A DNA stretch of 59,218 nt from NCBI GenBank assembly GCA_947458265.1, contig CANGYF010000024.1, positions 1 through 59,218 on the forward strand, in the 5' to 3' direction. The stretch comes from Betaproteobacteria bacterium. Lineage in GTDB: Bacteria; Pseudomonadota; Gammaproteobacteria; Burkholderiales; CAIKXV01. Under the pieces are notes generated by a model. That model had not been told where the DNA came from. It worked only from the letters and a program-made list of their open reading frames with translations, and made no database searches. Positions within the stretch are counted from its first letter, which is position 1. Every line of letters starts with the position of its first letter. Below, piece after piece: positions 1 through 11,686 of the stretch. The translations under genes were made by a program, and so were the position numbers.

Positions 1-2334
1 GTCTGGGACCTCGACCCGATCCCGCTGGTCATCGGCAGCAACGAATGGGCGGGCATCGAGAGCGGCCTGATCCAGCGCGCCGAGCTGATGGACCTGATCC
101 TGCGCGACCTCTACGGGCCGCGCGAGCTGCTGAAGAAGGGGCTGCTGCCGCCCGAGCTGGTGTTCGGGCATGCCGGTTTCCTGCGCCAGTGCGACGGCGT
201 CAAGCTGCCCGGAGAGCGGCAGCTGATCCTCTACTCGGCCAACCTCGCACGCGGCCCCGACGGCCGCATGTGGGTGCTCGGCGACCGCACCCAGGCACCG
301 TCGGGCGCCGGCTATGCGCTCGAGAACCGGATGGTGATCACGCGCATCCTGCCGTCGCTGTTCCGCGATTCGCGCGTGCACCGGGTGGCGGTGTTCTTCC
401 GCGCGCTGCGCCAGACGCTGGTATCGATCGCACCGCGCGCCAGCCGCGAGCCGCGCATCGTGATCCTGACCCCCGGGCCGCGCAACGAGACCTACTTCGA
501 GCACGCCTACCTGGCGAGCTACCTCGGCTACCCGCTGGTTCAGGGCGACGACCTGACCGTGAAGAACGGCCGTGTCTGGCAGCGCACGCTGGCCGAACCG
601 CAGCCGGTCGACGTGATCATCCGCCGGGTCGACGACGACTGGTGCGATCCGCTCGAGCTGCGGCCCGAGTCGCGCCTGGGCGTGACCGGGCTGCTCGACT
701 GCGTGCGCCGAGGCAGCGTGTCGATCGCCAACCCGCTGGGCAGCGGCCTGCTCGAGAATCCGGCCCTGCTCGCCTTCCTGCCGGCCATCGCGCGCCACTT
801 CCTCGGACAGCCGCTGCGGCTGTCCTCGGTGCAGACCTGGTGGTGCGGAAACCCTTCCGAACTGCAGCATGTGCTGACCAACCTCGAACGACTGGTGATC
901 AAGCCACTGTCGCGCGGAAGCGGCGCGCGCGCACAACTCGGCCCGACGATGAGCCGGGCCGAACTCGACCAGTTGCGCGCGAAGATCGCGGCGCAGCCGC
1001 GCAACTACGTCGGCCAGGAACTGGCGCGCTTCTCGGCCGCACCGACGCTGTCCGAGGAAGGCGTCGAGCCGCGGGCCGCGGTGCTGCGCACCTTCCTCGT
1101 GGCGCGCGACGCCGACTATGCGGTGATGCCCGGCGGCCTGACCCGGGTCGCTCCCAGCAAGGGCAGCCCGCTGGTGAGCAACCAGCATGGCGGCAGCAGC
1201 AAGGACACCTGGGTGCTCGCCTCCGAACCGGAGCAGCAGGTCACGCTCTGGCTGCAGCCGGCGCGCGAGCAGATGACCTCCGGCAACCGGGTGCCGCTGT
1301 CCTCGCGCGCGGCCGACAACCTGTACTGGCTCGGCCGCTACTCCGAACGCGCCGAGGGCACGGCGCGGCTGCTGCGCACCATCCTGCAGAAGTACGACGA
1401 AGCCCTGCAGTACGACGACCCGGAACATGCGCAGTGCCTTCAGGCCCTGTTGCGCTCGCTCACCCACTTCACCGCCACCTATCCCGGCTTCATGGCCGAG
1501 GACGCACAGCTGCACCAGCCGGACGACGAACTGCTGGCGGTGGCCTGCGATGCCGGGCGCAGCGGCAGCCTGGCCCAGTCGCTGCAGGCGCTGGTCCATT
1601 CCGCGCATGCAATCCGCGACTTCTGGTCGTCGGACTCCTGGCGCGTGCTCGACACCATCGACACCCAGCTGGGCGCCCTGCGTTCGCGCGGCGGCGTCAC
1701 CATCGAGAACCTGTCCGAGCACCTGAACCAGATCGTGGTCTCGCTCGCGGCCTTCAACGGACTGACCAGCGACCGGCTGATGCGCGACCAGGCCTGGCGC
1801 TTCCTCGACATGGGACGGCGCATCGAGCGCTCGCTGCTGCTCGCCTCGCTCACCCGCTCCACCGTCGCCGTTCACTCCGGCGAAGCGGTCGAGGCGCTGC
1901 TGCTCGATGCCGTGCTGTCCACCGGCGAGAGCATCCTCACCTATCGCCAGCGCTACCGCTCCTACCTCGAGGTGCGTACCGTGCTCGAGCTGATGCTGCT
2001 CGACGTGAACAACCCGCGCGGACTGATCCACCAGTTGGTGCGCCTGCAGGAAGCGATGGCCGGACTGCCGGCCGATCCGGGCGTGGCCACCGGCAGCTCG
2101 GAGCTGTGCGAGCGCGACCGGCTGGCACTGGAGGCAGTGACCCAGCTCAGGCTGGTCAGCCTCGACCGGCTGGTCGCTGCCGGGCCGGGCTCGGTGCTGC
2201 GACAGGACCTCGACCAGACCATGGCACGCATCACCCACCTGCTCACCCGCATGTCCGACGTGATCGCCGAGCAGTACTTCGGCCACCTGCGCGAGAGCCA
2301 GCAGCTGGCGCAGGCGCGCATCGAGATCGGCTGA
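1..2334 (+). CDS. Circularly permuted ATP-grasp / alpha-E domain fusion protein (5' partial)
   Basis: The reading frame is open from base 1, so the start lies upstream of the window; the first in-frame ATG at 88 is internal to the ATP-grasp domain. The first 430 or so codons match the circularly permuted ATP-grasp family (CP_ATPgrasp_1, with the motif DPIPLVI near the start and PELVFGHAGFLR). The remainder, from about codon 433 (SSRAADNLYWLGRYSERAE), is the helical alpha-E domain (DUF403 type). Such fusions are predicted amide- or peptide-bond ligases. Ten bases separate it from the transglutaminase-like gene, which slightly overlaps the Anbu peptidase gene. This is the known ATP-grasp/alpha-E/transglutaminase/Anbu neighbourhood, proposed to make and degrade a small peptide. 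The substrate is unknown. Confidence 0.9.
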   Translation, partial: VWDLDPIPLVIGSNEWAGIESGLIQRAELMDLILRDLYGPRELLKKGLLPPELVFGHAGFLRQCDGVKLPGERQLILYSANLARGPDGRMWVLGDRTQAPSGAGYALENRMVITRILPSLFRDSRVHRVAVFFRALRQTLVSIAPRASREPRIVILTPGPRNETYFEHAYLASYLGYPLVQGDDLTVKNGRVWQRTLAEPQPVDVIIRRVDDDWCDPLELRPESRLGVTGLLDCVRRGSVSIANPLGSGLLENPALLAFLPAIARHFLGQPLRLSSVQTWWCGNPSELQHVLTNLERLVIKPLSRGSGARAQLGPTMSRAELDQLRAKIAAQPRNYVGQELARFSAAPTLSEEGVEPRAAVLRTFLVARDADYAVMPGGLTRVAPSKGSPLVSNQHGGSSKDTWVLASEPEQQVTLWLQPAREQMTSGNRVPLSSRAADNLYWLGRYSERAEGTARLLRTILQKYDEALQYDDPEHAQCLQALLRSLTHFTATYPGFMAEDAQLHQPDDELLAVACDAGRSGSLAQSLQALVHSAHAIRDFWSSDSWRVLDTIDTQLGALRSRGGVTIENLSEHLNQIVVSLAAFNGLTSDRLMRDQAWRFLDMGRRIERSLLLASLTRSTVAVHSGEAVEALLLDAVLSTGESILTYRQRYRSYLEVRTVLELMLLDVNNPRGLIHQLVRLQEAMAGLPADPGVATGSSELCERDRLALEAVTQLRLVSLDRLVAAGPGSVLRQDLDQTMARITHLLTRMSDVIAEQYFGHLRESQQLAQARIEIG

Positions 2335-2344
2335 GCGCCCCGCG

Positions 2345-3280
2345 ATGAACTACCGTATCAGCCACAGGACCGAGTACCACTACGCCGAGCCGGTCGACAG
2401 CGGCTACAACGAGGCGCGCCTGCTGCCCCGCGCGGTGCCGCGCCAGATCGCGACCGCCGCCGCCCTGGCGATCGACCCGCCACCGTCCGACTACCGCGAG
2501 CGGCTCGACTACTTCGGCAACCGGGTGGCGAGCTTCTCGATCGACGAGCCACACCAGTCGCTCACGGTCACCGCCACCAGCGAGGTGACGGTGGAACCCC
2601 GCTCCGGCCGCCTCGATCTGTTCGAGGGCGAGTCATGGGAGACCAGCCGCGGCATCCTGATGCAGTCGAGCGATGCCGAGTCGCTGATGGCGCGCGACTT
2701 CGTGCTCGACTCGCCGCTGGTGGTGGCGCAGGCCGGTCTGGCCGACTATGCGGACGGCAGCTTCGTCCGTGGACGCTCCCTGCTCGAGTCGGTGCACGAT
2801 CTGATGGAGCGCATCCACCGCGAGTTCCGCTACGACCCGGAGTTCACCACGCTGTCCACGCCTCTGACGCAGGTGCTGGAACACCGGCGCGGTGTCTGCC
2901 AGGACTTCGCGCACCTGGCGATCGGCTGCATCCGATCGCGGGGCCTGGCCGCGCGCTATGTCAGCGGCTACATCGAGACGGTGCCTCCGCCCGGCCGCCA
3001 GCGGCTGGTCGGCGCCGACGCTTCGCATGCCTGGTTCTCGGTGTTCGTGCCGGGCGCTGGCTGGGTCGACTTCGACCCGACCAACAACCAGGTGCCCGAG
3101 ACACAGCACATCACGATCGCCTGGGGCCGCGACTATTCCGACGTGACGCCGCTCAAGGGCATCATCTTCGGCGGCGGCAGCATGACGATGAAGGTCGCGG
3201 TGGACGTGCTGAACCTCGACACGGCATGCGGGCAGCCCGGGGGCGATGCCACTGGCAACCCGGCCGCGTGGCAGACATGA
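2345..3280 (+). CDS. Transglutaminase-like cysteine peptidase family protein
   Basis: This 311-residue protein has a bacterial transglutaminase N-terminal beta region (about residues 1-85) followed by a transglutaminase-like core. The expected catalytic triad is visible: Cys185 in GVCQDFAH, His228 in ASHAW and Asp244 in DFDPTNN. No signal peptide is seen, so a cytoplasmic location is inferred. In this family the fold may act as a peptidase or amidase rather than a cross-linking enzyme. Its ATG follows the ATP-grasp/alpha-E gene by ten bases, and its stop overlaps the start of the Anbu gene (ATGA at 3277-3280), implying translational coupling and a shared pathway. Confidence 0.92.
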   Translation: MNYRISHRTEYHYAEPVDSGYNEARLLPRAVPRQIATAAALAIDPPPSDYRERLDYFGNRVASFSIDEPHQSLTVTATSEVTVEPRSGRLDLFEGESWETSRGILMQSSDAESLMARDFVLDSPLVVAQAGLADYADGSFVRGRSLLESVHDLMERIHREFRYDPEFTTLSTPLTQVLEHRRGVCQDFAHLAIGCIRSRGLAARYVSGYIETVPPPGRQRLVGADASHAWFSVFVPGAGWVDFDPTNNQVPETQHITIAWGRDYSDVTPLKGIIFGGGSMTMKVAVDVLNLDTACGQPGGDATGNPAAWQT

Positions 3281-3999
3281 CCTACTGCTGCGCGCTGCAC
3301 GTCGACGAGGGGATCGTGTTCGCGTCCGATACGCGCACCAATGCCGGGCCGGACCACATCGCGGTGGTGCCGAAGATGACCGTCTGGGAGCGGCCGGGCG
3401 ATCGCGTCATCGTGCTCCTCGTCTCCGGGAACCTCGCGATCACCCAGAAGATCATCAATCTGCTCAACGAGCGGCTGCACGCAATCGGCCAGCCCAATCT
3501 GTGGAGCGCCACCACGATGTTCAACGTGGCGCAGCTGGTCGGCGACACCGTGCGCGAGGTGCACCGGCTCGACGGCGACGCGCTGCGCAGCTTCGGCTAC
3601 GAGTTCGTCGTCTCGCTGATCCTCGGCGGCCAGATCGCCGGCGAGGAGCCGCGGCTGTTCAACATCTATGCCGCCGGCAACTTCGTCGAGACCACGCGCG
3701 AGACGCCCTACTTCCAGATCGGCGAGGTCAAGTACGGCAAGCCGATGCTCGATCGGGTGGTGACCGCCGAGACCCCGCTCGGCAAGGCCGCCAAGTGCGC
3801 ACTCATCTCGTTCGCCTCGACCCTGCGCAGCAACGTCACCGTCGGCATGCCGATCGACCTGCTGCTCTACCGGCGCGACAGCCTGAAGGTGGACTTCCGG
3901 CGCCGCTACCAGCCGAACGATCCCTACTTCGAACGCCTCGGCTCGGTGTTCAACGAGGGCATCATCCGCGTGTTCGACGGGCTGCCGGATCCGGTCTGA
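3277..3999 (+). CDS. Anbu-type proteasome-like peptidase (Ntn hydrolase)
   Basis: The product is 240 residues and begins MTYC, so removal of Met would expose Thr1 as the nucleophile, as in proteasome beta subunits, HslV and Anbu. Asp18 (in SDTRTN) and Lys33 (in PKMTVW), counted with Met, correspond to the conserved catalytic Asp17 and Lys33 region. Length and N-terminus fit Anbu (ancestral beta subunit) better than HslV, which is about 175 residues. Anbu forms large self-compartmentalised assemblies; its substrates are poorly known. The start is fixed by the ATGA overlap with the transglutaminase stop; the frame is open further upstream, but that part is antiparallel noise inside the neighbour gene. 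Expression is expected from the same operon. Confidence 0.92.
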   Translation: MTYCCALHVDEGIVFASDTRTNAGPDHIAVVPKMTVWERPGDRVIVLLVSGNLAITQKIINLLNERLHAIGQPNLWSATTMFNVAQLVGDTVREVHRLDGDALRSFGYEFVVSLILGGQIAGEEPRLFNIYAAGNFVETTRETPYFQIGEVKYGKPMLDRVVTAETPLGKAAKCALISFASTLRSNVTVGMPIDLLLYRRDSLKVDFRRRYQPNDPYFERLGSVFNEGIIRVFDGLPDPV

Positions 4000-4035
4000 A
4001 GCCCTTCCGGCGCATCGACCTGGCGGGCGTCGAGG

Positions 4036-4815
4036 TCACTCCGGCCGCGGACCATCGGTGCGCACCCGCCAGAGCATCCACCCACCCCACGCCACCGCCA
4101 GCAGCATGATCGCCCCGCCGGCGTACTTCGCCAGGCTGCCGAGCAACAGGTCGTATGGTGCGAGCCCCAGCGTGTTCAGCAGGTACTCCCAGTCGTGCCC
4201 GTCGCGCTCGGCACCGGTGCCGCCGCCGAGCAGCTGCAGGTCGAGCTTGCGCGCGTCGGCGATGTAGGGCGCACAGTCGGTCAGGCTCTGTCCGAACCAC
4301 CACAGGCCGACCGAGGCACCCACCGTATCGCCACGCTGGACGATGAATGCGACGCACACCACGAGCGGCATCGCCAGCTGCCCGAGCGTGCCGCCGAGCA
4401 CATGCATGAATCGGCCGAACGGGAGCATGACCATATGCCCCGCTTCATGGAACACCAGGTTCACCCCGTGCAGGAAGCCGTTCCAGGCATCGGCGGTACG
4501 CACATCGCCCAGGATGAACGTCCAGCTGTAGAGGAACAGCGCGGCGAGCAGCAGGCCATGGAAGATGCGTGAGCCGCTGCCCATCGACTGCGGCGGTACG
4601 GTCAGCCGGGCGAGGAACTGGCCGACAGGTCCGTCCAGCACGGCCAGCCGGCGACTGTCGCCAGCCTCGTCCCCGGTGCCGGTGCTGGTACCGCGCCCGG
4701 ACCGCGCATCGATCCACTTCGAGAATACGAGCCCGCACCGAGTGCAGGACGGCGCCGGGCCATCGGCGCCCCGCAGGCGTACCGTCGAACAGTTCGGACA
4801 GATCGCCGGATACAT
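4036..4815 (-). CDS. Zinc-ribbon M50-like membrane metalloprotease
   Basis: This 259-residue protein begins with a Cys4 zinc ribbon (Cys6, Cys9, Cys24, Cys27), followed by a polar linker to about residue 75. The rest is hydrophobic, with segments near 85-103, 113-133, 142-160, 165-182 and 232-250. HEAGH at 123-127 lies inside a hydrophobic segment, which is the HExxH zinc-site signature of intramembrane M50-type proteases; a partner Asp is not certain. The function is unknown. It follows alaS on the same strand after 120 bases and converges on the Anbu gene with a 36-base gap. It could be a distant site-2-protease relative or a non-proteolytic homologue. Confidence 0.75.
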   Translation of the reverse strand: MYPAICPNCSTVRLRGADGPAPSCTRCGLVFSKWIDARSGRGTSTGTGDEAGDSRRLAVLDGPVGQFLARLTVPPQSMGSGSRIFHGLLLAALFLYSWTFILGDVRTADAWNGFLHGVNLVFHEAGHMVMLPFGRFMHVLGGTLGQLAMPLVVCVAFIVQRGDTVGASVGLWWFGQSLTDCAPYIADARKLDLQLLGGGTGAERDGHDWEYLLNTLGLAPYDLLLGSLAKYAGGAIMLLAVAWGGWMLWRVRTDGPRPE

Positions 4816-4831
4816 GCGAAGGCCAACGGAT

Positions 4832-4847
4832 GCCCGCGTCAGCGGGC
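4832..4847 (-). terminator. Short GC hairpin downstream of alaS
   Basis: A perfect 6-bp stem (GCCCGC/GCGGGC) with a 4-base loop lies between the alaS stop and the downstream metalloprotease start. No T-run follows it on the minus strand, so it is at best a pause or partial terminator. Confidence 0.25.
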
Positions 4848-4935
4848 AGCGCCCCCGAGGAACGGCTTCAGGCAGGCACGGGCCAGCGCGCGCTCGAGTG
4901 CAACCGTCGGTGGGGTCGCGTACACCGGCCCCGGG

Positions 4936-7563
<2,628 letters not shown>

Positions 7564-7634
7564 CGTGTCTCGCGCCGCGGGCCCCGGTACCGGCCGGACC
7601 CGTCAGTTCCTAGTATTTGCGGGATAAGCCCTCG

Positions 7635-7640
7635 ATTGTA
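7635..7640 (-). promoter_or_regulatory. Possible alaS -10 element (TACAAT)
   Basis: TACAAT on the minus strand lies 71 bases upstream of the alaS ATG within the 263-base recX-alaS gap. No convincing -35 hexamer was found, so this is only a candidate. The rest of that gap shows no gene, hairpin or riboswitch I can recognise. Confidence 0.3.
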
Positions 7641-7826
7641 GAGCGAAAAGCGGCACCGACCGCGGGGCGTCCGTGGTTCGCAGCGTATCGGGCGGGGCCC
7701 GGGCGCGCTGGAGATCCGGGCGCCGCTCGACGGGAACAGGGTGTAGCCATCAGGATTGGCGCGCGAACACCTCCCGACGGCAAAGGACGAGCGGCGAAAT
7801 CGCCGTGCGCAACCACCCTATGTTGC

Positions 7827-8300
7827 TCAGTCGACGGGATCGTCCAGCTCGTCCTCGATCGAACCGTCCTTCAGCACCCGGGCGATCGTCGACCCGCTGA
7901 AGCCGCGGTTGCGCAGGAAGCGGATCTGCCGCATGCGCTCGTTCGCGTCGGCCGGCGCGACGCCGAACTTGCGCCGCCACACATCGCGCGCGATGGCGAG
8001 TTCACCCTGCTTCAGCGGCTGCGCAGCCTCGCCGAGCAGGATCGGATCAACGCCCCGCCTGCGCAGGTCGTTGAGCACCCGCGCCGCACCGAAACGGCGC
8101 GAGTGGTTGACCACCTGCTCGACCAGGCGCCGTTCCGACAGCCAGCCCCGGGCGACGAAGTCGTCGAGCAGCGCATCGATGTCGTCATCAGGCCCGGCAT
8201 GGCGACGCAACTTCGCCTGAAGTTCCGCGCGCGAATGCTCGCGGCGCGCCAGGTAGCCGAGCGCCCGGCCGCGCAGCGACAGCGGTGGACGAGGCGGCAA
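7827..8300 (-). CDS. recX: RecA modulator RecX
   Basis: This 157-residue basic protein has RecX repeats: SLRGRALGYLARREHSRAEL, then LLDDFVARGWLSERRLVEQ, and a C-terminal repeat with RQIRFLRNRGFSGSTIARVL. RecX binds RecA filaments and limits their extension and activity. It lies 59 bases downstream of recA on the same strand, the usual arrangement, and is probably expressed by read-through from lexA/recA. The C-terminus is acidic (EDELDDPVD). Confidence 0.95.
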   Translation of the reverse strand: MPPRPPLSLRGRALGYLARREHSRAELQAKLRRHAGPDDDIDALLDDFVARGWLSERRLVEQVVNHSRRFGAARVLNDLRRRGVDPILLGEAAQPLKQGELAIARDVWRRKFGVAPADANERMRQIRFLRNRGFSGSTIARVLKDGSIEDELDDPVD

Positions 8301-8359
8301 CGAGGCGCCCGCGAAGGTCGGAAGAAGAAACCGCAGACCGGACGGCCGAAGCCCTCCGA

Positions 8360-9394
<1,035 letters not shown>

Positions 9395-9512
9395 CGGCTG
9401 GTGAACTCCTGAGTCAGGCGGCATTATCGCATCCTCTTCTGTGTTGTTCTGGCGGGAAAATGGGGTTTGGCGGGCATTACGCTGGTTTCGGACGGCAGGC
9501 TTTCCGGAGGCT

Positions 9513-10112
9513 TCAGACTGCGTTGAGGTCACGCACGACGCCGATCGCGATGCCTTCGATCACGAGCGGTGTGCGGGCGAGTTCGATCACGATCGGCGAG
9601 AACTCGGGGTTCTCGGCGATCAGGTAGGCGCGGTCACCCTTGCGCTTGAGGCGCTTGACGGTGACTTCATCCTCGACCCGGGCGACCACGATCTGGCCGT
9701 CGCGCGCCTCACTGGCCTTGTGCACCACCAGCCAGTCGCCGTCGAGGATGCCGGCATCGCGCATGCTCCAGCCGCGCACCTTCAGCAGGTAGTCGGCGCG
9801 CAGCTTGAACAGGTTCGGGTTGACCGGGTAATGGCCAACGACATGCTCGGCCGCCAGCAGCGGCGCACCGGCAGCCACCTGGCCGACCAATGGCAGGCCG
9901 GAGGGCTCGGTCAGGCGCAGGCCGCGGGCCATGCCAGACAGCGTGATGGCGCCCTTCTTCTCGAGCGCCCGCAGGTGCTCTTCCGCGGACGCGGGCGACT
10001 TGAAACCGAACGCCCGCGCGAGTTCCGCGCGGGTCGGCGGCATGCCCTCGGACTCCACGAAACTGCGGATGAAGTCGAGGATTTCCTGCTGGCGTGTGGT
10101 CAGACCGTCCAT
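9513..10112 (-). CDS. lexA: SOS repressor LexA, with altered recognition helix
   Basis: This 199-residue LexA represses SOS genes and self-cleaves with RecA. The N-terminal winged helix is followed by the peptidase domain. The cleavage site is Ala81-Gly82 (VAAG), with Ser116 (GWSMRD) and Lys153 (VTVKRLK) as the dyad. The recognition helix reads [12 protein letters not shown] at 39-50, with Ala41-Ser42 in place of E. coli Asn41-Ala42. Aligned to E. coli, the ATG at 10112 is the natural start, yet no Shine-Dalgarno precedes it: the bases immediately upstream are the operator itself (10113-10130). A leaderless transcript is inferred. recA and recX follow on the same strand. Confidence 0.98.
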   Translation of the reverse strand: MDGLTTRQQEILDFIRSFVESEGMPPTRAELARAFGFKSPASAEEHLRALEKKGAITLSGMARGLRLTEPSGLPLVGQVAAGAPLLAAEHVVGHYPVNPNLFKLRADYLLKVRGWSMRDAGILDGDWLVVHKASEARDGQIVVARVEDEVTVKRLKRKGDRAYLIAENPEFSPIVIELARTPLVIEGIAIGVVRDLNAV

Positions 10113-10130
10113 ACCGTAAATTTATACGGT
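10113..10130 (-). promoter_or_regulatory. Predicted LexA operator of lexA (CCGT-N8-ACGG type)
   Basis: ACCGTATAAATTTACGGT on the minus strand is a near-perfect palindrome that abuts the lexA ATG. Its core is CCGT-N8-ACGG, the usual LexA box with the second base changed from T to C on both sides. The same box with two central differences lies before imuA (31561-31578). Recurrence at exactly the two genes expected to be SOS-regulated is the main support. Confidence 0.85.
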
Positions 10131-10148
10131 ATTCGGCCAGTAATGCAA
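10113..10148 (-). promoter_or_regulatory. Predicted lexA core promoter giving a leaderless mRNA
   Basis: On the minus strand, TTGCAT (10148-10143), a 16-base spacer and TATAAA (10126-10121) form a sigma70-like promoter. Eight bases separate TATAAA from the ATG, so the predicted transcription start falls at or next to the A of ATG. The -10 hexamer lies inside the operator, so LexA binding would occlude RNA polymerase directly. Confidence 0.6.
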
Positions 10149-10205
10149 GTGCTGCGTGAAAAAACCTGCGCGCCTGCCAGCCAGCGCGCCGCCGGAGGCA
10201 TCAGC

Positions 10206-11150
10206 TCAGGGTTTCACCTGCCCGCTGAACCAGTCGAAGATCTGCTCGCCCTGCCAGAACACGACATCCTTGTGGCTGCGGAAGTAGCGCAGCATGGCGT
10301 CGAAGTACTTCGCACGATGCGCCGCACCGGAGATGTAAGGATGAACGCCGAACGAAAGTACCCGCGGCTGCTTCGCCGACTCCCGGTACACCTGGTCGAA
10401 GGCATCCTTCGCCCGCCTGAGCATCGCATCGGACTCGTGCAGCCCGGTGAGCATGATCGTGATGTCGTTCAGTTCGACCGAGTAGGGGATGGACAGCAGC
10501 GGCTTCGTTGCGGTCTTGACCCAGAACGGCTGGTCGTCCATCACCCAGTCGCCGAACCAGGTGAAGCCGTTGGCCGCCATGTGGTCGGGAGTGGCCCAGG
10601 TCTGGCCACGGCCCGGCCCGAGCCAGCCGGTGGGACGCCGCCCGGTGAACTTCTGCAGCACCTCGATGGTCTGCCGCATCATCGCCGGCTGATCCGCCAC
10701 GGCCTGGATCGGCATCTGTTCGTAGCAGTGCGCCATGAACTCCCAGCCTGCATCGAGTGCTGCCTGCGCAACGCGCGGCCGGGTCTCGCAGACCTTGGCG
10801 TTGATCGACAGCGTCGGCCGGATCCGGTGCTTCGCCAGCGATTCGGCCAGGCGCCAGAAACCGACACGCATGCCGTACTCGTGCCAGCCCCAGTTCTGGG
10901 TGTCGGGAAGGCTCGCCTGGCCGCCGGGGGCGTTGGACACGCCGCGCGGCATCGGCCGGTCGATGCTCCATTCCTCGATGTTCACCACCGGCCAGACGAT
11001 GAGCCGGACGCCTTTCGGCAGTTTCAGCTTCGGACGATCGACGATCGCCGAGTAGTCGAATCGCTGCTGCAGCCGCAAAGCTTCAGATTCGGCCCGGGAT
11101 TCGACGCCGGTCTCGCCCGGCCGCTTCGGGCATGCCTTCGTGTTCGCCAT
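10206..11150 (-). CDS. Polysaccharide deacetylase family protein (NodB/PuuE-like)
   Basis: About 314 residues from ATG 11150 (MANTKACPK); an ATG seven codons upstream at 11171 is also possible. The fold is a carbohydrate esterase 4-like barrel: the strand VRLIVWPVVNIEEW, then PTLSINAKVCE, WEFMAHCYEQMP, GWLGPGRGQTWATPDHMAANGF and SFGVHPYISG near the C-terminus. The sequence resembles the PuuE/allantoinase-like branch more than peptidoglycan deacetylases, and no signal peptide is visible, so a cytoplasmic hydrolase of small amides or sugars is plausible. It sits between pncC and lexA on the same strand. The substrate cannot be told from sequence. Confidence 0.85.
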   Translation of the reverse strand: MANTKACPKRPGETGVESRAESEALRLQQRFDYSAIVDRPKLKLPKGVRLIVWPVVNIEEWSIDRPMPRGVSNAPGGQASLPDTQNWGWHEYGMRVGFWRLAESLAKHRIRPTLSINAKVCETRPRVAQAALDAGWEFMAHCYEQMPIQAVADQPAMMRQTIEVLQKFTGRRPTGWLGPGRGQTWATPDHMAANGFTWFGDWVMDDQPFWVKTATKPLLSIPYSVELNDITIMLTGLHESDAMLRRAKDAFDQVYRESAKQPRVLSFGVHPYISGAAHRAKYFDAMLRYFRSHKDVVFWQGEQIFDWFSGQVKP

Positions 11151-11188
11151 CGCTTCCGTTCTTCGTGCCATTTTCGGGTGCTGTCTGG

Positions 11189-11686
11189 TCAGGCGAGCAG
11201 CTGGTCGAGCAGCCGCGTCAGCGTGTGATGCACCGTCTGCCGGCGCACCGCGTCTCGATCGCCGGGGAAACAGAGGGTCTCGACATGGTTGCGGCCGTCC
11301 AGGAACGACCAGCCGAAGCACACCGTGCCCACCGGCTTGTCGGGCGTGCCGCCACCCGGCCCCGCGACGCCGGTGATCGACAGCGCCACATGCGCCCGGC
11401 TGCGTTCGAGCGCACCGCGCGACATCTCCAGGGCAGTCTGCTCGCTCACCGCACCGAAGGCCTCGAGCGTGCCGGACTGCACGCCCAGCATCTCCATCTT
11501 CGACAGGTAGGTGTAGGTGATGAACCCGCGTTCGTACCACTCGGAACTGCCGGGGATCATGGTCATCACCTGGCCGACCCAGCCCCCGGTACACGACTCG
11601 GCGGTGGCCAGCATCAGCCCGCGCGCCGAAAGCGCGCGCCCGACGTTCTCGGACAGTTGATACAGCAATTGGTCTTCAGGACTCAT
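11189..11686 (-). CDS. pncC: CinA C-terminal family nicotinamide-nucleotide amidohydrolase
   Basis: The product is 165 residues and corresponds to stand-alone CinA C-terminal domain proteins (PncC), which deamidate NMN to nicotinic acid mononucleotide in pyridine-nucleotide recycling. Conserved stretches are TAESCTGGWVGQ, ALSITGVAGPGGGTPDKPVGTV and the C-terminal HTLTRLLDQLL. The ATG at 11686 overlaps the pgpA stop (ATGA), so it is translationally coupled to pgpA. The frame is open further upstream but only as a shadow of pgpA. Confidence 0.93.
   Translation of the reverse strand: MSPEDQLLYQLSENVGRALSARGLMLATAESCTGGWVGQVMTMIPGSSEWYERGFITYTYLSKMEMLGVQSGTLEAFGAVSEQTALEMSRGALERSRAHVALSITGVAGPGGGTPDKPVGTVCFGWSFLDGRNHVETLCFPGDRDAVRRQTVHHTLTRLLDQLLA

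Noticed and set aside
45-2348. Long alternative frame over the ATP-grasp/alpha-E gene
   Set aside because: It is Arg/Pro/Ala-rich without any recognised motif and overlaps the clear ATP-grasp frame.
9395-9512. A LexA box before recA
   Set aside because: Neither CTGT-N8-ACAG nor CCGT-N8-ACGG was found; CTGTGTTGTTCTGGCG lacks the right half-site.
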